A stretch of DNA of 64,000 nucleotides from Symbiodinium natans (lineage: Eukaryota > Sar > Dinophyceae > Suessiales > Symbiodiniaceae). Made by a program: the position numbers and the translations under genes. The notes under the pieces were generated by a model, which was not told where the DNA came from, did no database searches, and saw nothing but the letters and a program-made list of their open reading frames with translations. The stretch covers positions 1 through 64,000 of the forward strand of contig CAJNDS010000453.1 in NCBI GenBank assembly GCA_905221605.1, read 5' to 3'. The first letter of the stretch is position 1; every line of letters begins with the position of its first letter. Below are positions 33,255 to 44,609 of this stretch, piece by piece.

Positions 33255-34278
33255 TTAAGCATGCCCGGAATGATGCGAGACAGGAGTATGGCCCGGCCTA
33301 GTTGCAGGGAGATTGCAGACAAGCTTCTTGATCAGAGCCTCCTCATCCAGGGACTGGGCCACGCCGCTCTCTTGAGGGGCCACGCTGGCTCCCACAAAGG
33401 CTGCCGCAAAGGCCTGCTTGGCCCAGTCGAAGCTGGGCGACTGCACAGAGGACTCCGTGGGGATGCCGGATGCACCGATGACCGTGGCGTAGCCTTGCTG
33501 GGTCGGGCTGGTTACGGAACCGTGTCCCGTTTGGCGGTAGCACGAGAACTGCTGGGCACAAGTCACCGCCTTGTCTGCGACGTATCCATCCACCAACAAG
33601 GCGCAGATCTCGGACAGGGGACCGAACTGGGACAGAATGTACGTGCTACGATCAATCATCTCGTTGGTGACGCTGGCCGAGAACAGCTTGCCCTGGACGG
33701 TCTCCTTGACGCAGGTTGGCATGGCCTTGAGCACCTCAAGAATGCACTCGTTCATCTGGCAGAAAGCCAGGTTGCGCCGGGGCTCGTTGTTCTTGACGAT
33801 GCCGCCTCCTTGCCAAAAGGCATAGCACGCCTCATAGAAGTTGTAGATCTTGCCACATTCCACGTCGCCCATGCCTCAGCAGCCAGACTACCACACACAA
33901 TCCCGTCGCGTGCGCTTCAAAGCTTGGCCAAGCGCAACAAAAGGCCACGCTGCAACAAGCAAAACGGGCGTGCCACATCAAGAACTCACCAGCATGCTAA
34001 CTTAGCCAGGCACCCTGCTTGTTGCCAATCGGCAGCGGCTGGAAGGAGCACATCATGTTCTGACCATCGGTGACGTTGCGGTCGACGAGCAGGTTGGGGT
34101 AAGCGATCTTCGTCTCCTTGCAGGCCGGGCTGGCGTAAGACACCAGGGCGTCCGCGGATTTGGTGGCCTCGTCGGCGGTGCACACGCTCGCGCTGGTGCC
34201 TGTGGAAGTCTTCGCTGCGGGGCGGGCGGCCGTGGCCAGGTCGTCGTATCCTGCCTTAGGCTTCGTGTTGTAGGCCAT
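33255..34278 (-). CDS. Cysteine-rich protein gene, copy 1 (two exons or two adjacent genes)
   Basis: ATG at 34278 opens [20 protein letters not shown]... (93 codons to TAG at 33997). A second frame from ATG 33872 begins [20 protein letters not shown] and runs 205 codons. Both have very high G/C third positions. Splicing from CAGG|GTGCCT to CTGAG|GCATGGGC removes about 140 bp and joins them in phase (GNKQG-MGDV). Alternatively they are two closely spaced genes with separate trans-spliced leaders. The second part has about ten cysteines in pairs; no signal peptide is seen and no family recognised. Copy 1 lacks eight residues (24 bp) present in copies 2 and 3, in frame. The last 20 codons look less coding-like and may be intron. 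Confidence 0.6.
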
Positions 34279-34948
34279 CAGCTCGTGCTTTCCGTTCCTT
34301 CGCTTCGTGCGGTGCGACGGATTAGATGTTGTCTACACAGCTGCAAGCGCTTCCCAAGGCCATATATTCCTCTGCTAAGTCGCTTGGTGACGGTGGCCTC
34401 AAGAGACGGGTCCACGGCCTTGTTGGCGACACCGCTTGCCGCCTAGCCAGAAATCAAAGCTGAACTTCTTGGGGTGATTAGGACAGCTCTGACTTGAAAT
34501 CTTTCCCTAACCCCGACGCCTCAAGTCTAGACAGCCTGAACCCAAAACCCACTACCGCGACGCCTCAACACGACCAGGAAACGGCATTGACGGCACGCTA
34601 ACAAAGAAATCTTGGCAGGACGTCTGTCGTTTCAAAAACCGCATTTGTTCGCTGAAACCACACTGCGCACTCAGACCAGTTTTCAGACCAGTTTTCTGGC
34701 CGTTGTTGAAATTCAGCGCCAATTCTGTTTGCTCTTCGAACCTATTGCCTTACACTTATACTAAGACAGCGCGCTTGCAAGCCACGACACCGAAATTGGC
34801 TTCGACCACGTGCCGAGCTTTCCCCGCACGGGCCGGAAACCCCTTCTTTGCCAGTACTTCTTTGTCTTTACGCTCTTGATGGGCTCAATGAGGATGTGAC
34901 CGCCGCCGTCTCGGCAGGTTCTGTCCTACAAACCGAACTCAAACGTGG
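34279..34948. other. Copy 1: spacer or intron
   Basis: No gene seen. About 287 bp of it (34488-34774) is missing from copy 2 but present in copy 3, so it is dispensable. Confidence 0.5.
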
Positions 34949-35254
34949 CTACGGTGGGCAAGGTTCTCTGCAATCCAACCATGATGCTGACGCTGGCGCG
35001 ACGTCGGCCGGGTATGGTGGCGCGACCGGCGCCGGGCCGTGTTTGCCCAACCCACATGCCTCTAAGCCGGCGAGGAGATCCCTCGCGGCTCTCTTTTGCG
35101 GCGCTCCCAGAGCGACGAGGAGCTTGTACCCGCCTTCGGTGGGCTGCCACACGCTGGCGCCCACCGCCTCGCCCGAGTCACCATCAAAGCTGATGGTGAC
35201 CCGGCTCTCGTCGAACTCCCCAGTGAGGCACCACTGAGTGTACAGGCGGTCCAA
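34949..35254 (-). CDS. G/C3-rich coding exon, copy 1, unrecognised
   Basis: The frame encodes YTQWCLTGEFDESRVTISFD, then GASVWQPTEGGYKLLVALGA and AARDLLAGLEA. Codon third positions are mostly C or G, unlike the surrounding DNA. Plausible limits are an AG|GT acceptor at about 35256 and an AG|GC donor at about 35060. The counted start is TTG, so an internal exon is more likely than a first one. It lies upstream of the cysteine-rich gene on the same strand and may belong to it. No family recognised. Confidence 0.5.
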   Translation of the reverse strand: MDRLYTQWCLTGEFDESRVTISFDGDSGEAVGASVWQPTEGGYKLLVALGAPQKRAARDLLAGLEACGLGKHGPAPVAPPYPADVAPASASWLDCREPCPP

Positions 35255-35269
35255 ACCTGGACGGCCGGG

Positions 35270-37750
35270 TCAAATTCCAGGGATCAGCCTTTTTGTGTCC
35301 ATGTTTCCTGTGGTGACAGCACGAATCGCCGGGACATGTGAGCACACATAAGCATCACTAGCAGCACGAGTAGCATCTACTCGACAACGGTCGAGCGGGA
35401 TGTTTCTTTGGGGTCTGGTGGGTAGGCCAAGGCACACGCGTAACCCTCATGTCCTTTGAGCTTCCTTGCGCGCTTGTGACAGTTGCTTCGGAAGCCGCGT
35501 ATTCTCCCCTGGGCCCCTCGGTTAATCACCAGATCGGCCTTGATCAGAGTTCTTGCTTCCGGGAAAAAGGGATGCGGCCTGCTTTTACACTGTCCCGCCC
35601 CCTGTCATGTTCCGACCCCAAACCCACACGGGCATTTCCGAATTTCCCAATAGGGGTACCCCTTTTATACCCTGAATACAATAGAATCCCCTTCAAGGGA
35701 CCTTAAAGAAAGGGTCCCCGAAACCCCCACATTTGTTGGGGGTATCATTTTCGCATGGGCCCCTTATCGGTTTTCAACACAAACACTGATGCTCCGTGGT
35801 AATTTCACGGTTGTTCATAACAGGCTACGTGCGTCCTAGAACCACATGAACATTTAGGCAAAAACCCTGGCGACTGCCAAAAGGCTGGACCTTCGCTGAA
35901 GGCAGCGTCCAGGTCAAGGACGACGAGTCGGGCCAACAACTTTAACAGCACCTCGAGCTTACTCAAACGTGTCATCAGACAATTGCACAGGCTTGCTACA
36001 GTATTGCTTAAAACGCGAACCTTGCGCGAAGATGTGGTCAGGATCGCGATGATCTGCTCAACTGCAGCGTCCATGCCCTGGCAGCTTGTCCAGAACGGGC
36101 GCAGTAAACTGTCCCCGCCCCATGTTGGTGTTGGCCTTGCTTGTCCTTCCAACGTCGCCCGTCGGTTGTCTTCAGGTGAAATTTGATGTTCGGGGCGATT
36201 ATAGCACCTGTACTATCGAAGAACCGTAATGGCTGATGGCACGCGAGCAAGGTCAGGGCTTTAGCATCTTAGGCTTCTTGGGCATGAGGGCCTCCCGCCG
36301 CCCCTCGGTATCTCGACAAAAAGCTTCATCTTGTTCTGCACTTGCGCAAGAAGTGAGCTCAGCGAGCTCTAAGCAACAGGGGCAACACAACGAGGCATCG
36401 CGCAGATTTAACCGGCTAGCCGAAGAAGAACACCCTAGCCCCGAAAGAATGCTTAACGGCTATGGACATTGAAGAGCGCGCCCGGCCAATGGAGACCAAG
36501 CAGGTACCTAAGACACGATTTCCCATTGCACCAACTCCACCTCCTCTGCTTCCGCCAGCAAGTCGCAAATGTCTGCTTTGTCCTGGTTTTCACTTCTGCA
36601 GGCTTCGGCTTTGGGATTTCGCGTGGGCGGGGGCTTGCTGCTGCTAGCACCATCTTCTGTGTGCACCCTTCCGATTCCAGTGCACATTTGTACATCTACC
36701 AGGACCGTACTTTCGCAATCAAATCCAACCTCACTCTCATGCAAACAGCAAGGACGTCTGTCTCCTCGGCCATCACGGCGTGGGACACGGAATCACAAAG
36801 AGAACAAGCTCGAACAGTGAGATGGCTACACAAAAAAGGAACATGGTGGTCTTTCGCTGAAAGGAATGTCGCCGCGCCGTCAACAACAATGCAAGGCAGC
36901 GAGCTGAGGCAAGGCACCGTCCATGTGTCGACTTCAAGTCAACGTGGCGCACCTTCGGCCAACTTCGGGGCAAACTGCCTTTGCTGCCTTCGCCTCCAGC
37001 TGAGCTGTTGGGTGTTTCGGCCGAACTTGTGGTATGCTGTGACGAAAGAAGCGCTTCGCTGGCCTCAAACAATTTCCTCTAGAGCCTCCCATGAATCTTC
37101 GCCAAATAAGGCCTACACCCTACGACAGCCTCAACACCCTCAACTCGAAATCTAGCTTGTAGTCCTAGGACCATGAAACCCCAAAAAGAAGTACCCGAAA
37201 CCCTATACGCCAAAACGAAGTACCCGAAACCCTACACCCCAAGAACTCCAACCTTCGGAGAGGGGCCTTGGATGAAAGGCGTGTCGTCGCCCGGGAAGCC
37301 ATACTGGCTCAACCTTGAAGATAGGTCTACGGTGAGCTGAAAGGTTAGCTAATATTTCCAGCCATGGCAATTATGTTTGGTGACAACGTAACATTTGGAA
37401 GGAATGATTTAACACTTGGGAAACAACATCTCTTCTTTCATTCTCTTACTTTAACTAGCCTAAAGCATCTCTGTCAATCCACGCCTGTTGTTAAAATGAA
37501 GTGGTAACGCATCTTTCATTCAAGTAAACAACACTCAGCTTCCAGATTGAAAAGAGAGCTTGAGGGATCCAGGTCTGGGTTTAGCATCGCCCTACCCCTG
37601 CGAAGCTTTAGGGGGCCTCAGGGAAACACTGAGCCCGGAACCTCCCCAACCCTCTTTAGGGGGCTTTAGGGTTTGGGGTTCAGGGGACCCCTGCCTCGCA
37701 GGACATCCCTTTGGTGTCGTCGGAGGTGCTGAACCTGGCAGGATTTCGGG
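35270..37750. other. Copy 1: conflicting open frames, no confident gene
   Basis: A 228-codon plus frame (36469-37155, TTG start) overlaps minus frames at 36508-36744 and 36773-37072. None has a recognised motif, and the near-identity of copies gives no help. 35600-35790 is rich in short CCC/GGG palindromic words. 37180-37240 holds two GAAGTACCCGAAACCCTA units. 37340-37555 is AT-richer and looks intronic. Confidence 0.35.
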
Positions 37751-37751
37751 T

Positions 37752-38006
37752 TCAGGGTTTAGGGTGTTGGGTGCTTCGGGTGTAGGAAGGGTTAGAGAGT
37801 TGAGGGGGCAGGGCCTGTGCGGAGCAGTTGCCGTTTAAGCTTTCGACCTCTAAACTGCTTGGATCTGCTTGGGAACACTCCCGCCCAGGCCAAGGCCAAG
37901 GCCCCGACTGGCTGCACACAAGGGAGACGGCGGCCGAGAGCGCGGTCTTCCCGTGGCCGACGTGGCCGATGGTGCCGACGTTGATGTGGTCCTGTCTTTC
38001 TGGCAC
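37752..38006 (-). CDS. EF-Tu-like translational GTPase, N-terminal exon, copy 1
   Basis: The frame contains [20 protein letters not shown], the G1/P-loop region of EF-Tu (family form GHVDHGKT), with GxxxxGKT intact and Asp replaced by Gly. The residues before it ([13 protein letters not shown], from about 38035) are in the same frame without an upstream Met. G/C-rich third positions end near 37912, after SLVCSQ. The rest to 37752 looks like intron. No G2-G5 motifs are visible nearby, so this is one exon of a larger gene or a stranded fragment. eIF2-gamma-like proteins are an alternative. Confidence 0.6.
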   Translation of the reverse strand: MPERQDHINVGTIGHVGHGKTALSAAVSLVCSQSGPWPWPGRECSQADPSSLEVESLNGNCSAQALPPQLSNPSYTRSTQHPKP

Positions 38007-38249
38007 GGGCTTTCTTGGGGGAACGAAGGTGGCAAACCCGAATAAGCCCTAACCCCAAACCCTAAACCCCGAAACCCAAGACCTCAACCCTTCTAAGCCC
38101 AAAGCCCTCACGCTTACCCTATGCCGTCATCTTTGGGTTCCACGGGAATCAAGAATCCACACCAAAGCTCCAAAGCTGGGGGGTTGAAGGGCTGGGGCTG
38201 GCTAAATTAGCGGCTAACTGAGGGTTTAGGATTGTCTCTCCAGTGTCTC

Positions 38250-38345
38250 CTAAACCCTAAACCCTAAACCTCAAACCCTAAACCCTAAACCCTGAACCCT
38301 AAACCCTAAACCCCAAACCCTAAACCCTAAACCCGAAACCCAAAA
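38250..38345. repeat. CCCTAAA telomere-like array beside the end of copy 1
   Basis: About 13 CCCTAAA units with a few variants, C-rich strand on plus, starting 18 bp beyond the end of copy 1. Confidence 0.92.
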
Positions 38346-39117
38346 CCTTTCAAGCCTAACCCTAAACCCTTGGCCCTCCTCCCAAGACCAGGCCTATGTG
38401 AAAAGGGAAAATGCCGTTGGAGCTTAATGAGGTCAAGAGATTTCCGAATGTAGACGTAGCCACAAGTGCTAGGACCTAACAACGAAACCCTAAACCTGGA
38501 GAAGTTAAACCCGAAATGACCTTGGCGCACCACTGCTTGTGCCCAGGGCTTCTTGGACGCGCGGCCTGGTGGCCCGCTGGCTCCGGGACTGAGGGCGAGG
38601 AGGAACTCATACAGGGTTTAGGGCTAGGGTCCAGGGCCCAAGGGATGAAATGACCCTAAACCTAAGCCCGAAACCACTCAACCCGACACCCAAGGGTACT
38701 GGCAACAAAATGGCCGGGTCCCCCGCTGGTCGCTCTGTAGAAACCGGCAGCCTCTGCGACTTAAAAAGGTTTTGAATAGGCTCAAGAGGGTTCAGGGTTC
38801 ATGGTTTAGGGCGTAGGGTTTGGGATGTAGGGCCTGGGGTTCAGGGCTGCGGACCGAGGGTTTAGGGGTTTAAGTTGAAAGCTTGCGTTTCGGGCTGTAT
38901 GGTCTCGGCTTCAGGAAGGCTTGAAACCACGCCCGACAGCACGATAGAATCCAGGATCCCCCTTTTGCAGATCTTCAACCTGATCTTTTTCCTCCAACAT
39001 TGGCAGAGGCCCGGATTCGTAATTTTGGCTATGCGAATTGCCGCTAATGGCGGCTTGCAAGAAGCAGCTCTAGGGCATCAATATGCCTAATGCTAGGAGA
39101 TGTGCGAGAAAGAGGTG
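38346..39117. other. No gene recognised
   Basis: Mixed sequence with scattered GGGTTTAGGG-like words (38610-38670, 38790-38880). No supported gene. Confidence 0.4.
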
Positions 39118-40224
39118 CTATCGCACAGGGGGCGCGTCCACAACAGTCCCTTCCACACATTGCCGCAACAACCTTCGAAATTCTTCTGCTGCAAAGCTTC
39201 GCACATCCAAAATACATCGTTGTCGAAGTGATGCTTGACCTGTCCGCGTCTTGGCGTAATATGCGAGAATCGAGGATATGGATGGCGGCAACCGTGACGC
39301 CAGATCTCGAACGAGCTCATCCTCTTTGAAGGCAGAAGCAGCCGATTCCTCTGCAGCCTTGACGTCCAGACTCGGCTTGCCAACGAATCTTCGCCCACCC
39401 AGCACGGGCGCGACCAGTGTCGCGGTAATTGTTCCCGAGCAACTTGTGTCGTGGCTGTAATGATAATCTGCTCCGCTCGGCCGTCCTTCCACGAAGCGGT
39501 CAAAAAACTGCTCAACGCAGTTCTTCGGATGTTTACCTCCAAAACACAAACCAACGCCATCATCAACACTGGCAAACTCCGTCATCATCTCGCGACGGCG
39601 CTTCCTTGGGCTGCTTTGACACAGAGTCTCACGCAGCTGCTTGGCCATGCTCGCGGCCCTACGGATACGCTAGGCTGACCGATCACAACCGGAGCTTGAG
39701 CCCAGCAAGACGCCTCGCACAGGGGCATCAAGATAGAACCAGGCAAATCCAAAAGGCATTGCTGTCTCCGAAACCCTGTTGCCAATCCCCAAACATCCCC
39801 AAACAATTCAACTCGTGGAGACGCACCAGATGCAAGCCTCAACAGGAACCGTCTTGATACAGTACAGGTGGAAACCGAGACGCACTTCCAGACAACCAAG
39901 GGTGTGAAAGGGAGACCGGAGGAGCCAAGCGGAAACAAATTACCGGGCAGAATAGCAAAAGCCTCCAAGACTGACAGGGCGACCCGACAGAGCCTTGGGA
40001 ACCTGAAATTCCCAACATCGACGCCCTGGGGGTCTGGCGCGGTGCTTCCATGAAACATGCCGCCGGGCTGATTGGACCTCAGTCGTGGGAGCCCTGAAGG
40101 AGCAGTGGGTGAAGCACGAGGGCATGCCCGGGCTGTAGGGCGCGGCCACACGAGACTCAGCAACGCACTCAGTGTTTCCGAAGGTGTTGCGCTCGCCATC
40201 GACGGTGATATGTGGGCCTTTCAT
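39118..40224 (-). CDS. Probable two-exon gene with dsRNA-binding-like domain
   Basis: Exon 1 runs from ATG 40224 to 40078 (49 codons, starting MKGPHITVDGERNTFGNTEC) and ends at a GAG|GTCC donor. Exon 2 begins at 39669 after CCTAG. The 408-bp intron (39670-40077) joins the exons in phase 0. Exon 2 encodes a basic stretch (PRKRRRE), then PKNCVEQFFDRFVEG, a strand region and GGRRFVGKPSLDVKAAEESA. The order helix, strands, G-x-x-S-x-x-x-A-x-x-x-A resembles a dsRNA-binding motif. An ACAG|GTCAAG donor at about 39240 is a likely exon end, so codons down to 39118 may be intronic. The exons have high G/C third positions. The domain call is by pattern only. Confidence 0.5.
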
Positions 40225-43074
40225 TCTTTGTCAAGCATTTAGATCTTACATGAAAATGGCTCTCAAGTCGAGTAACGAAGCCTGAGGGCACGCGGCTCAA
40301 GTCTATTTGCATAAAAATGTCTTTCTCAGCTTCCCTTCTTGCATGCGCAAAAACCGCAAAACACGAGGGAGAAAGTACATGTCATCCGGATTCCGACATC
40401 AGCTCAAATAAAACCCTGCCACAGCTTGGAACCCTGAGGCATGTTTCAAGTTCTGCTTCGACTTTCTCCCACCTCAACGGTGCTCGCCGCAGCCACGGCG
40501 CTGACCTGCGTGCTACGACAAATGATGGCTCACTGATATTTTCCATGTCCTGTGCTGCTCGGTTCCTCAAGCCTGGACGGTACCAATATGTACCAATCTG
40601 CAGGACCTGAGGCTTGGATTTCCGTCCATGCCGTGTTTGTGGTCCCTGCATTGTCTCGGGAGCAAAGCTTGGGTCAGGCCGGGTGACTGTGCGCAAAGCC
40701 ATGCACACACCACCTGTGGCGGTAACTTCACTGCAGTCGTGCTAAGCTGCGCCATCTCACGGGGAAAGCGAGGATTTGTTTTTGTTAGCATTTTTGCGTT
40801 GCTTCGTCAATTGCTTCTTGGGTATGGTTGCTTATCGCGTGGGCTTCGGAACATTACACCCACGCTTTCTGCACGGGATTCTGTTGTGCGAAGGTTGTCG
40901 GTTTGTTCTGTTTGTTCTTTGGTTTACGGGCTTCCACATCCCCTTTTTAACGTGAAATGCTTTAAAGAACCTGACCTGACCGATTCAATCAATCCTTGAA
41001 ATTTCTTGACCATGGGCGCGGGCAGCTGCCTGCTCGTAGGCGGCAGCAGCCCCTCTAGACAATCTGCCATCGTGAAGTCGGGCTTCACAGGCAGCCGAGG
41101 CGATTGAGCGTGTACTAAAAGTACCAGCTGTAGCTTCTAAATCTTTCCTAACAACAATCGGTGATAGAAGTATTACAGGTATGGTTGCACTGCATGACAC
41201 CTGGTGCATCAGCCAAAGCGTGAGAACAACCGCAGAAAAAACACATGCGAGACAAAACAGAAGGCAGGACTAGCAGTATTTGTAAGTTTCCTCACTTGTG
41301 TGGTTTCCTGCCAGTTTCTGAATCGCGCAGGAATCGACAAAACCCGGCCCGGTAACCTACATGAGGGCAGTTAAGGTGATCAGTAGGAATGGAACCTGGA
41401 CTACGGTCAATAAGCCCGTGAACCCTAGCCTACCACGACACGCCCCTGTGTTACAGACTTGGGCTACTCACGGCTACTCCGACATCCCCACTCCCCACCC
41501 CATTACACCGGCTCAAGCTTCCTGCCCTTCAGCTTCCAAAAGCGCTTCTCGAACCGTGGGGGTCCGCTCTGAAACCAGTTGTGCGCTATCTGGTGTACGC
41601 ATGACACACACAATATGCGGACTTCCCATCCAGGTGGTTTCAAAGGTTTCAGAAAGAACTGATGAGATGTGTGTTCAGCGTAGCCGGCGTAGCCGTCAAG
41701 CTAATGCCCTGCAGACCCCTCACGCAATTGAGCTGACTGCAGCAGCAGCAGCAGGCCAAGAAATGCAGCGGAATCTTCCCTCCCCAGGCCTCGGTCATAG
41801 CGAAATCTGCTCTGGATCCTGTCAGCACCAGCTTGTGGGTGCAGGTGGAATCAGCGGAACGGGATCAGAGACCAGGAGGGGCTTGTAGCGGAAACAAAGC
41901 GATCCGAGAGCGCACCCTACAAGCTCCAAGCCTCTGTAGGAGATCTCCAATGGCGCAGACCCAGCCTGCTGCAAAAAGCGCATTTTGCCTACAACAACTC
42001 GGAAGCCTGTGCCGTCAGAGTGCAGGGCCTTGCTGTCAAGATGCAAGCCATCAAGGTCAACCGATTCGAGGCGGAGGCCAAGCCTCACAGCGAAGGCGAA
42101 GCCCATGAGGACTCAAAAGGTCACTTCACCCTGCGGTCTGGAGGCCCTGGGCTACTGAGAATGAGTAGTCCCCAACGATTCATGAACAGCCAGCACATAC
42201 ATTTGCTCCTCAACATAGCACCCTCAAGCACGACTGTTTGCCCAAACAGGCAAGTTTCATTGCAAGACGGCCTTCATCGCTAGCTCATTGGAGCGGGAGT
42301 CGCCATCCTGCCCCAAATACGAAGGTTGCCAACAGAAGCTCTTCATGGCTTGCTTTCAATCCTGCCCTCCCCAAGCAAGTTGGAAAGTCCAACCGTGCCG
42401 GCACTTGCTGGCCAGCATCTCGGGAACTAAAGGGGGATTACGGTTCAGAACTGCGTCAGAAAGCACCAGCAAGGAACATGCTTGGGGGCCAAGAAATGGC
42501 TCGCTGGAAAGCAGCCCTTCCAAGTCAAAGTATCAATCACGTACATTGGCTCTTACCTTTGGCTGATGAGCCCTTCCAAAAAATTCCTCGAAACATTGTG
42601 CAACATGAGATCCTCCCTCCAACCAAAAACAACCAGGAGACTTTGAGAAAGATATCGGTCTCAAGAGTCTAAGCCCCCCCCAAATGCATGATATGGCCCC
42701 TCCGCTTAGCCTTACAAGTGTGCTCAGCTTGATCTGTGTCGGTTGGCAGCGAACATCTACAAAGGTGCTGCCAGAGCGCTTGTAGCTCACAGTCTAGACA
42801 GATCTTTGATTGACCTATGTGGGAGCGGAGCATTCTTTGCTTTCAACAACCTCGTCAGCATGCCCTGTAAACTGCTCACAGGTGTTCATGCTATTCGCCA
42901 GGTGGGCAAGGTCTGTTGTCGGCATTTGCGAGGGAATTCCCAACAATCACTCTGGAAAAGCTGTGCAGGCACTTCAAAACAGAGAAGGCTTGACAGAACC
43001 GTCCTCCTCGCGCAGACCCTGCCGGACCCGCACAGTCACTTCTGCAATCTCCTGAGCAAGGTAGTGGCGCAAGT
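40225..43074. other. Unique spacer between copies 1 and 2; weak open frames only
   Basis: Candidate frames: minus 40382-40708, plus 41361-41888, minus 41822-42106 (Leu/Gly-rich, the most protein-like) and plus 42743-43180. Each overlaps another on the opposite strand and none has a recognised motif. Not present elsewhere in the window. Confidence 0.35.
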
Positions 43075-43718
43075 GGAAGGCGTGGAGCGGCCGTGTGGGC
43101 TACCGTCAGACTCCTCATACATGCAAATATGGGGCGGGGGAGGGGGGGGAGCAGCAAGCATCAAGGGACCCGAAGCCTGAAGGGGCTGAGGAAAGGCCTT
43201 TGCAAATACTCATGACTGGTCCTCCAGATCGTCAGAACTCGGGATGATCACCTCAGAGCATTCAGAACACAGGACAGCAGCCAGCACATCTGAGCGCTCA
43301 CAGATCAGATGCATATGCAACTTCGCAGTCGATGTAGCGGAGCTACTTTGGTCAGTCGCACTTTTTAAGGGCCTGGCTATCCTGGCATGGGCAGAGTCAG
43401 ACGCAGGTACTGCAACACAGTGCTATCTGTGCGATTCTGTATGATGCTGTGCGTGCCAATCCGCTGTGCGATTCTGTTTGATTCTGCGCGCGCGCCAATT
43501 CAGGGGGGCAGGCTTGCAATATCTTGTCATGTATCTGTCCGCAACTGTTTGATTGAAGCAGGGCCTGAGCCAAAACACCAGGTTCGTCCCGGGCTGCAAC
43601 CCCCGAAGAAAATACCAACCTCGCAGCCGAAGGGAGAGTGACTATACAAATCGTGTCTGGGGAGGCAGATGATGCAACTGCAGCACGCAACGTGAATCCA
43701 CACCCTGTGCCAGAGATC

Positions 43719-44609
43719 CTACTTCCAAAGCTCAAACTGAAGACCTATAGCCGCCAATAGCCCGTTCACATCGCTTGACCTGTCTGATTCACGATTGTTT
43801 TTGTATGGAGCCTTGCTTTGGCGCCGTTTGGCTTCCGTCCCGCATTTCAAGGCCATGTCCTCTTTGATGGCCAGGGCTATGTCCCAGACATGTGAGTGCG
43901 CCAGGCTGAAATGGTTGCTGTCCGGCAGCATCTTCACAGATCCAATGGCCGTAGCATCTTTCCGCATCTCCCCATTCACACGCATCATCCGCTGAGGCAG
44001 CTTCAGAAAGGGCACGTAGTCCGATGTGAATGTCAACTGCAGGGCCTCCAAGCGGATGCCGTCTGAAGTCCTTGTCAGAGCCGGGTGGACGCCTGCCTGC
44101 AAGAGAGATGCTGGAGCGGACCGGGGGTCCAGGGCCACAATCGCAAAGACATCGATTCCCATGCGTTCCAAGTGCCCTGCTACTGTGTGGGCCACATTCA
44201 CACCGAGCGAGTGCCCGCTCAAAATCACGGGGGAAACGTCTGCTCGAGGCATGAATCCCAGAGTGGCATAAATCAAAGCAGCGAACATTGCGAACCGTAG
44301 GGCAACCTCGATGGATGCCACCCAACCACTGACGCTGGCTGTGGATGCTACGGGGAACATGCGGCCGGCCATGGCAATGTACGTTTCTGGAAAGGTCGTC
44401 GCTCGAGCTCCTCCCAAAAACAAGACACAGGCAACGTTCCTTCCATTCCTTCCATATGCATCTTCTCGCTCTTGCAGCAGTAGTGTACTCAGTAGTGCGG
44501 TTTCCCTCACTGTCCTAGTCTCACGGCGCAAGCTGCAGCACGGACGAGAAGGGCAGATTTGGAGGGTGGCGGCGCCGCCACTTTTTGTTGAATCGGTGCC
44601 ACTATCCAC
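43719..44609 (-). CDS. Thioesterase-like alpha/beta hydrolase, copy 2
   Basis: 296-codon frame. The nucleophile elbow GHSLG is at residues 132-136 (Ser134), followed by NVAHTVAGHLERMGIDVFAI and ALDP (Asp161 is the likely acid), and NHFSL with His233. This order and spacing match type I/II thioesterase domains that release acyl chains from polyketide, fatty-acid or non-ribosomal synthases. The start is GTG at 44609 with a stop upstream and no ATG before residue 80, so a 5' exon probably exists. A hydrophobic stretch at 103-119 lies before the elbow. No synthase modules are seen nearby, so it would be a stand-alone or terminal domain. Confidence 0.65.
   Translation of the reverse strand: MDSGTDSTKSGGAATLQICPSRPCCSLRRETRTVRETALLSTLLLQEREDAYGRNGRNVACVLFLGGARATTFPETYIAMAGRMFPVASTASVSGWVASIEVALRFAMFAALIYATLGFMPRADVSPVILSGHSLGVNVAHTVAGHLERMGIDVFAIVALDPRSAPASLLQAGVHPALTRTSDGIRLEALQLTFTSDYVPFLKLPQRMMRVNGEMRKDATAIGSVKMLPDSNHFSLAHSHVWDIALAIKEDMALKCGTEAKRRQSKAPYKNNRESDRSSDVNGLLAAIGLQFELWK

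Larger units (their letters stand above)
26580..38232 (+). repeat. Large tandem unit, copy 1 (about 11.6 kb)
   Basis: Near-identical, with indels, to 43075-54287 and 54288-64000 in direct orientation. The left edge shared with copy 2 is near 26580. The part shared with copy 3 begins at 26677. The right edge is at 38232, after which it diverges from copy 2. Differences include a thioesterase frameshift and a 24-bp coding deletion. Confidence 0.97.

Noticed and set aside
34940-34960. CCGTAGCCA on the minus strand as a spliced-leader 5' half
   Set aside because: Only nine bases match and the following bases do not. It lies at the edge of an unrelated exon.
36469-37155. 228-codon plus-strand frame shared by copies 1 and 2 (52521-53207)
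   Set aside because: TTG start, opposite-strand frames equally open, no motif, and the copies are too similar for conservation to be informative.
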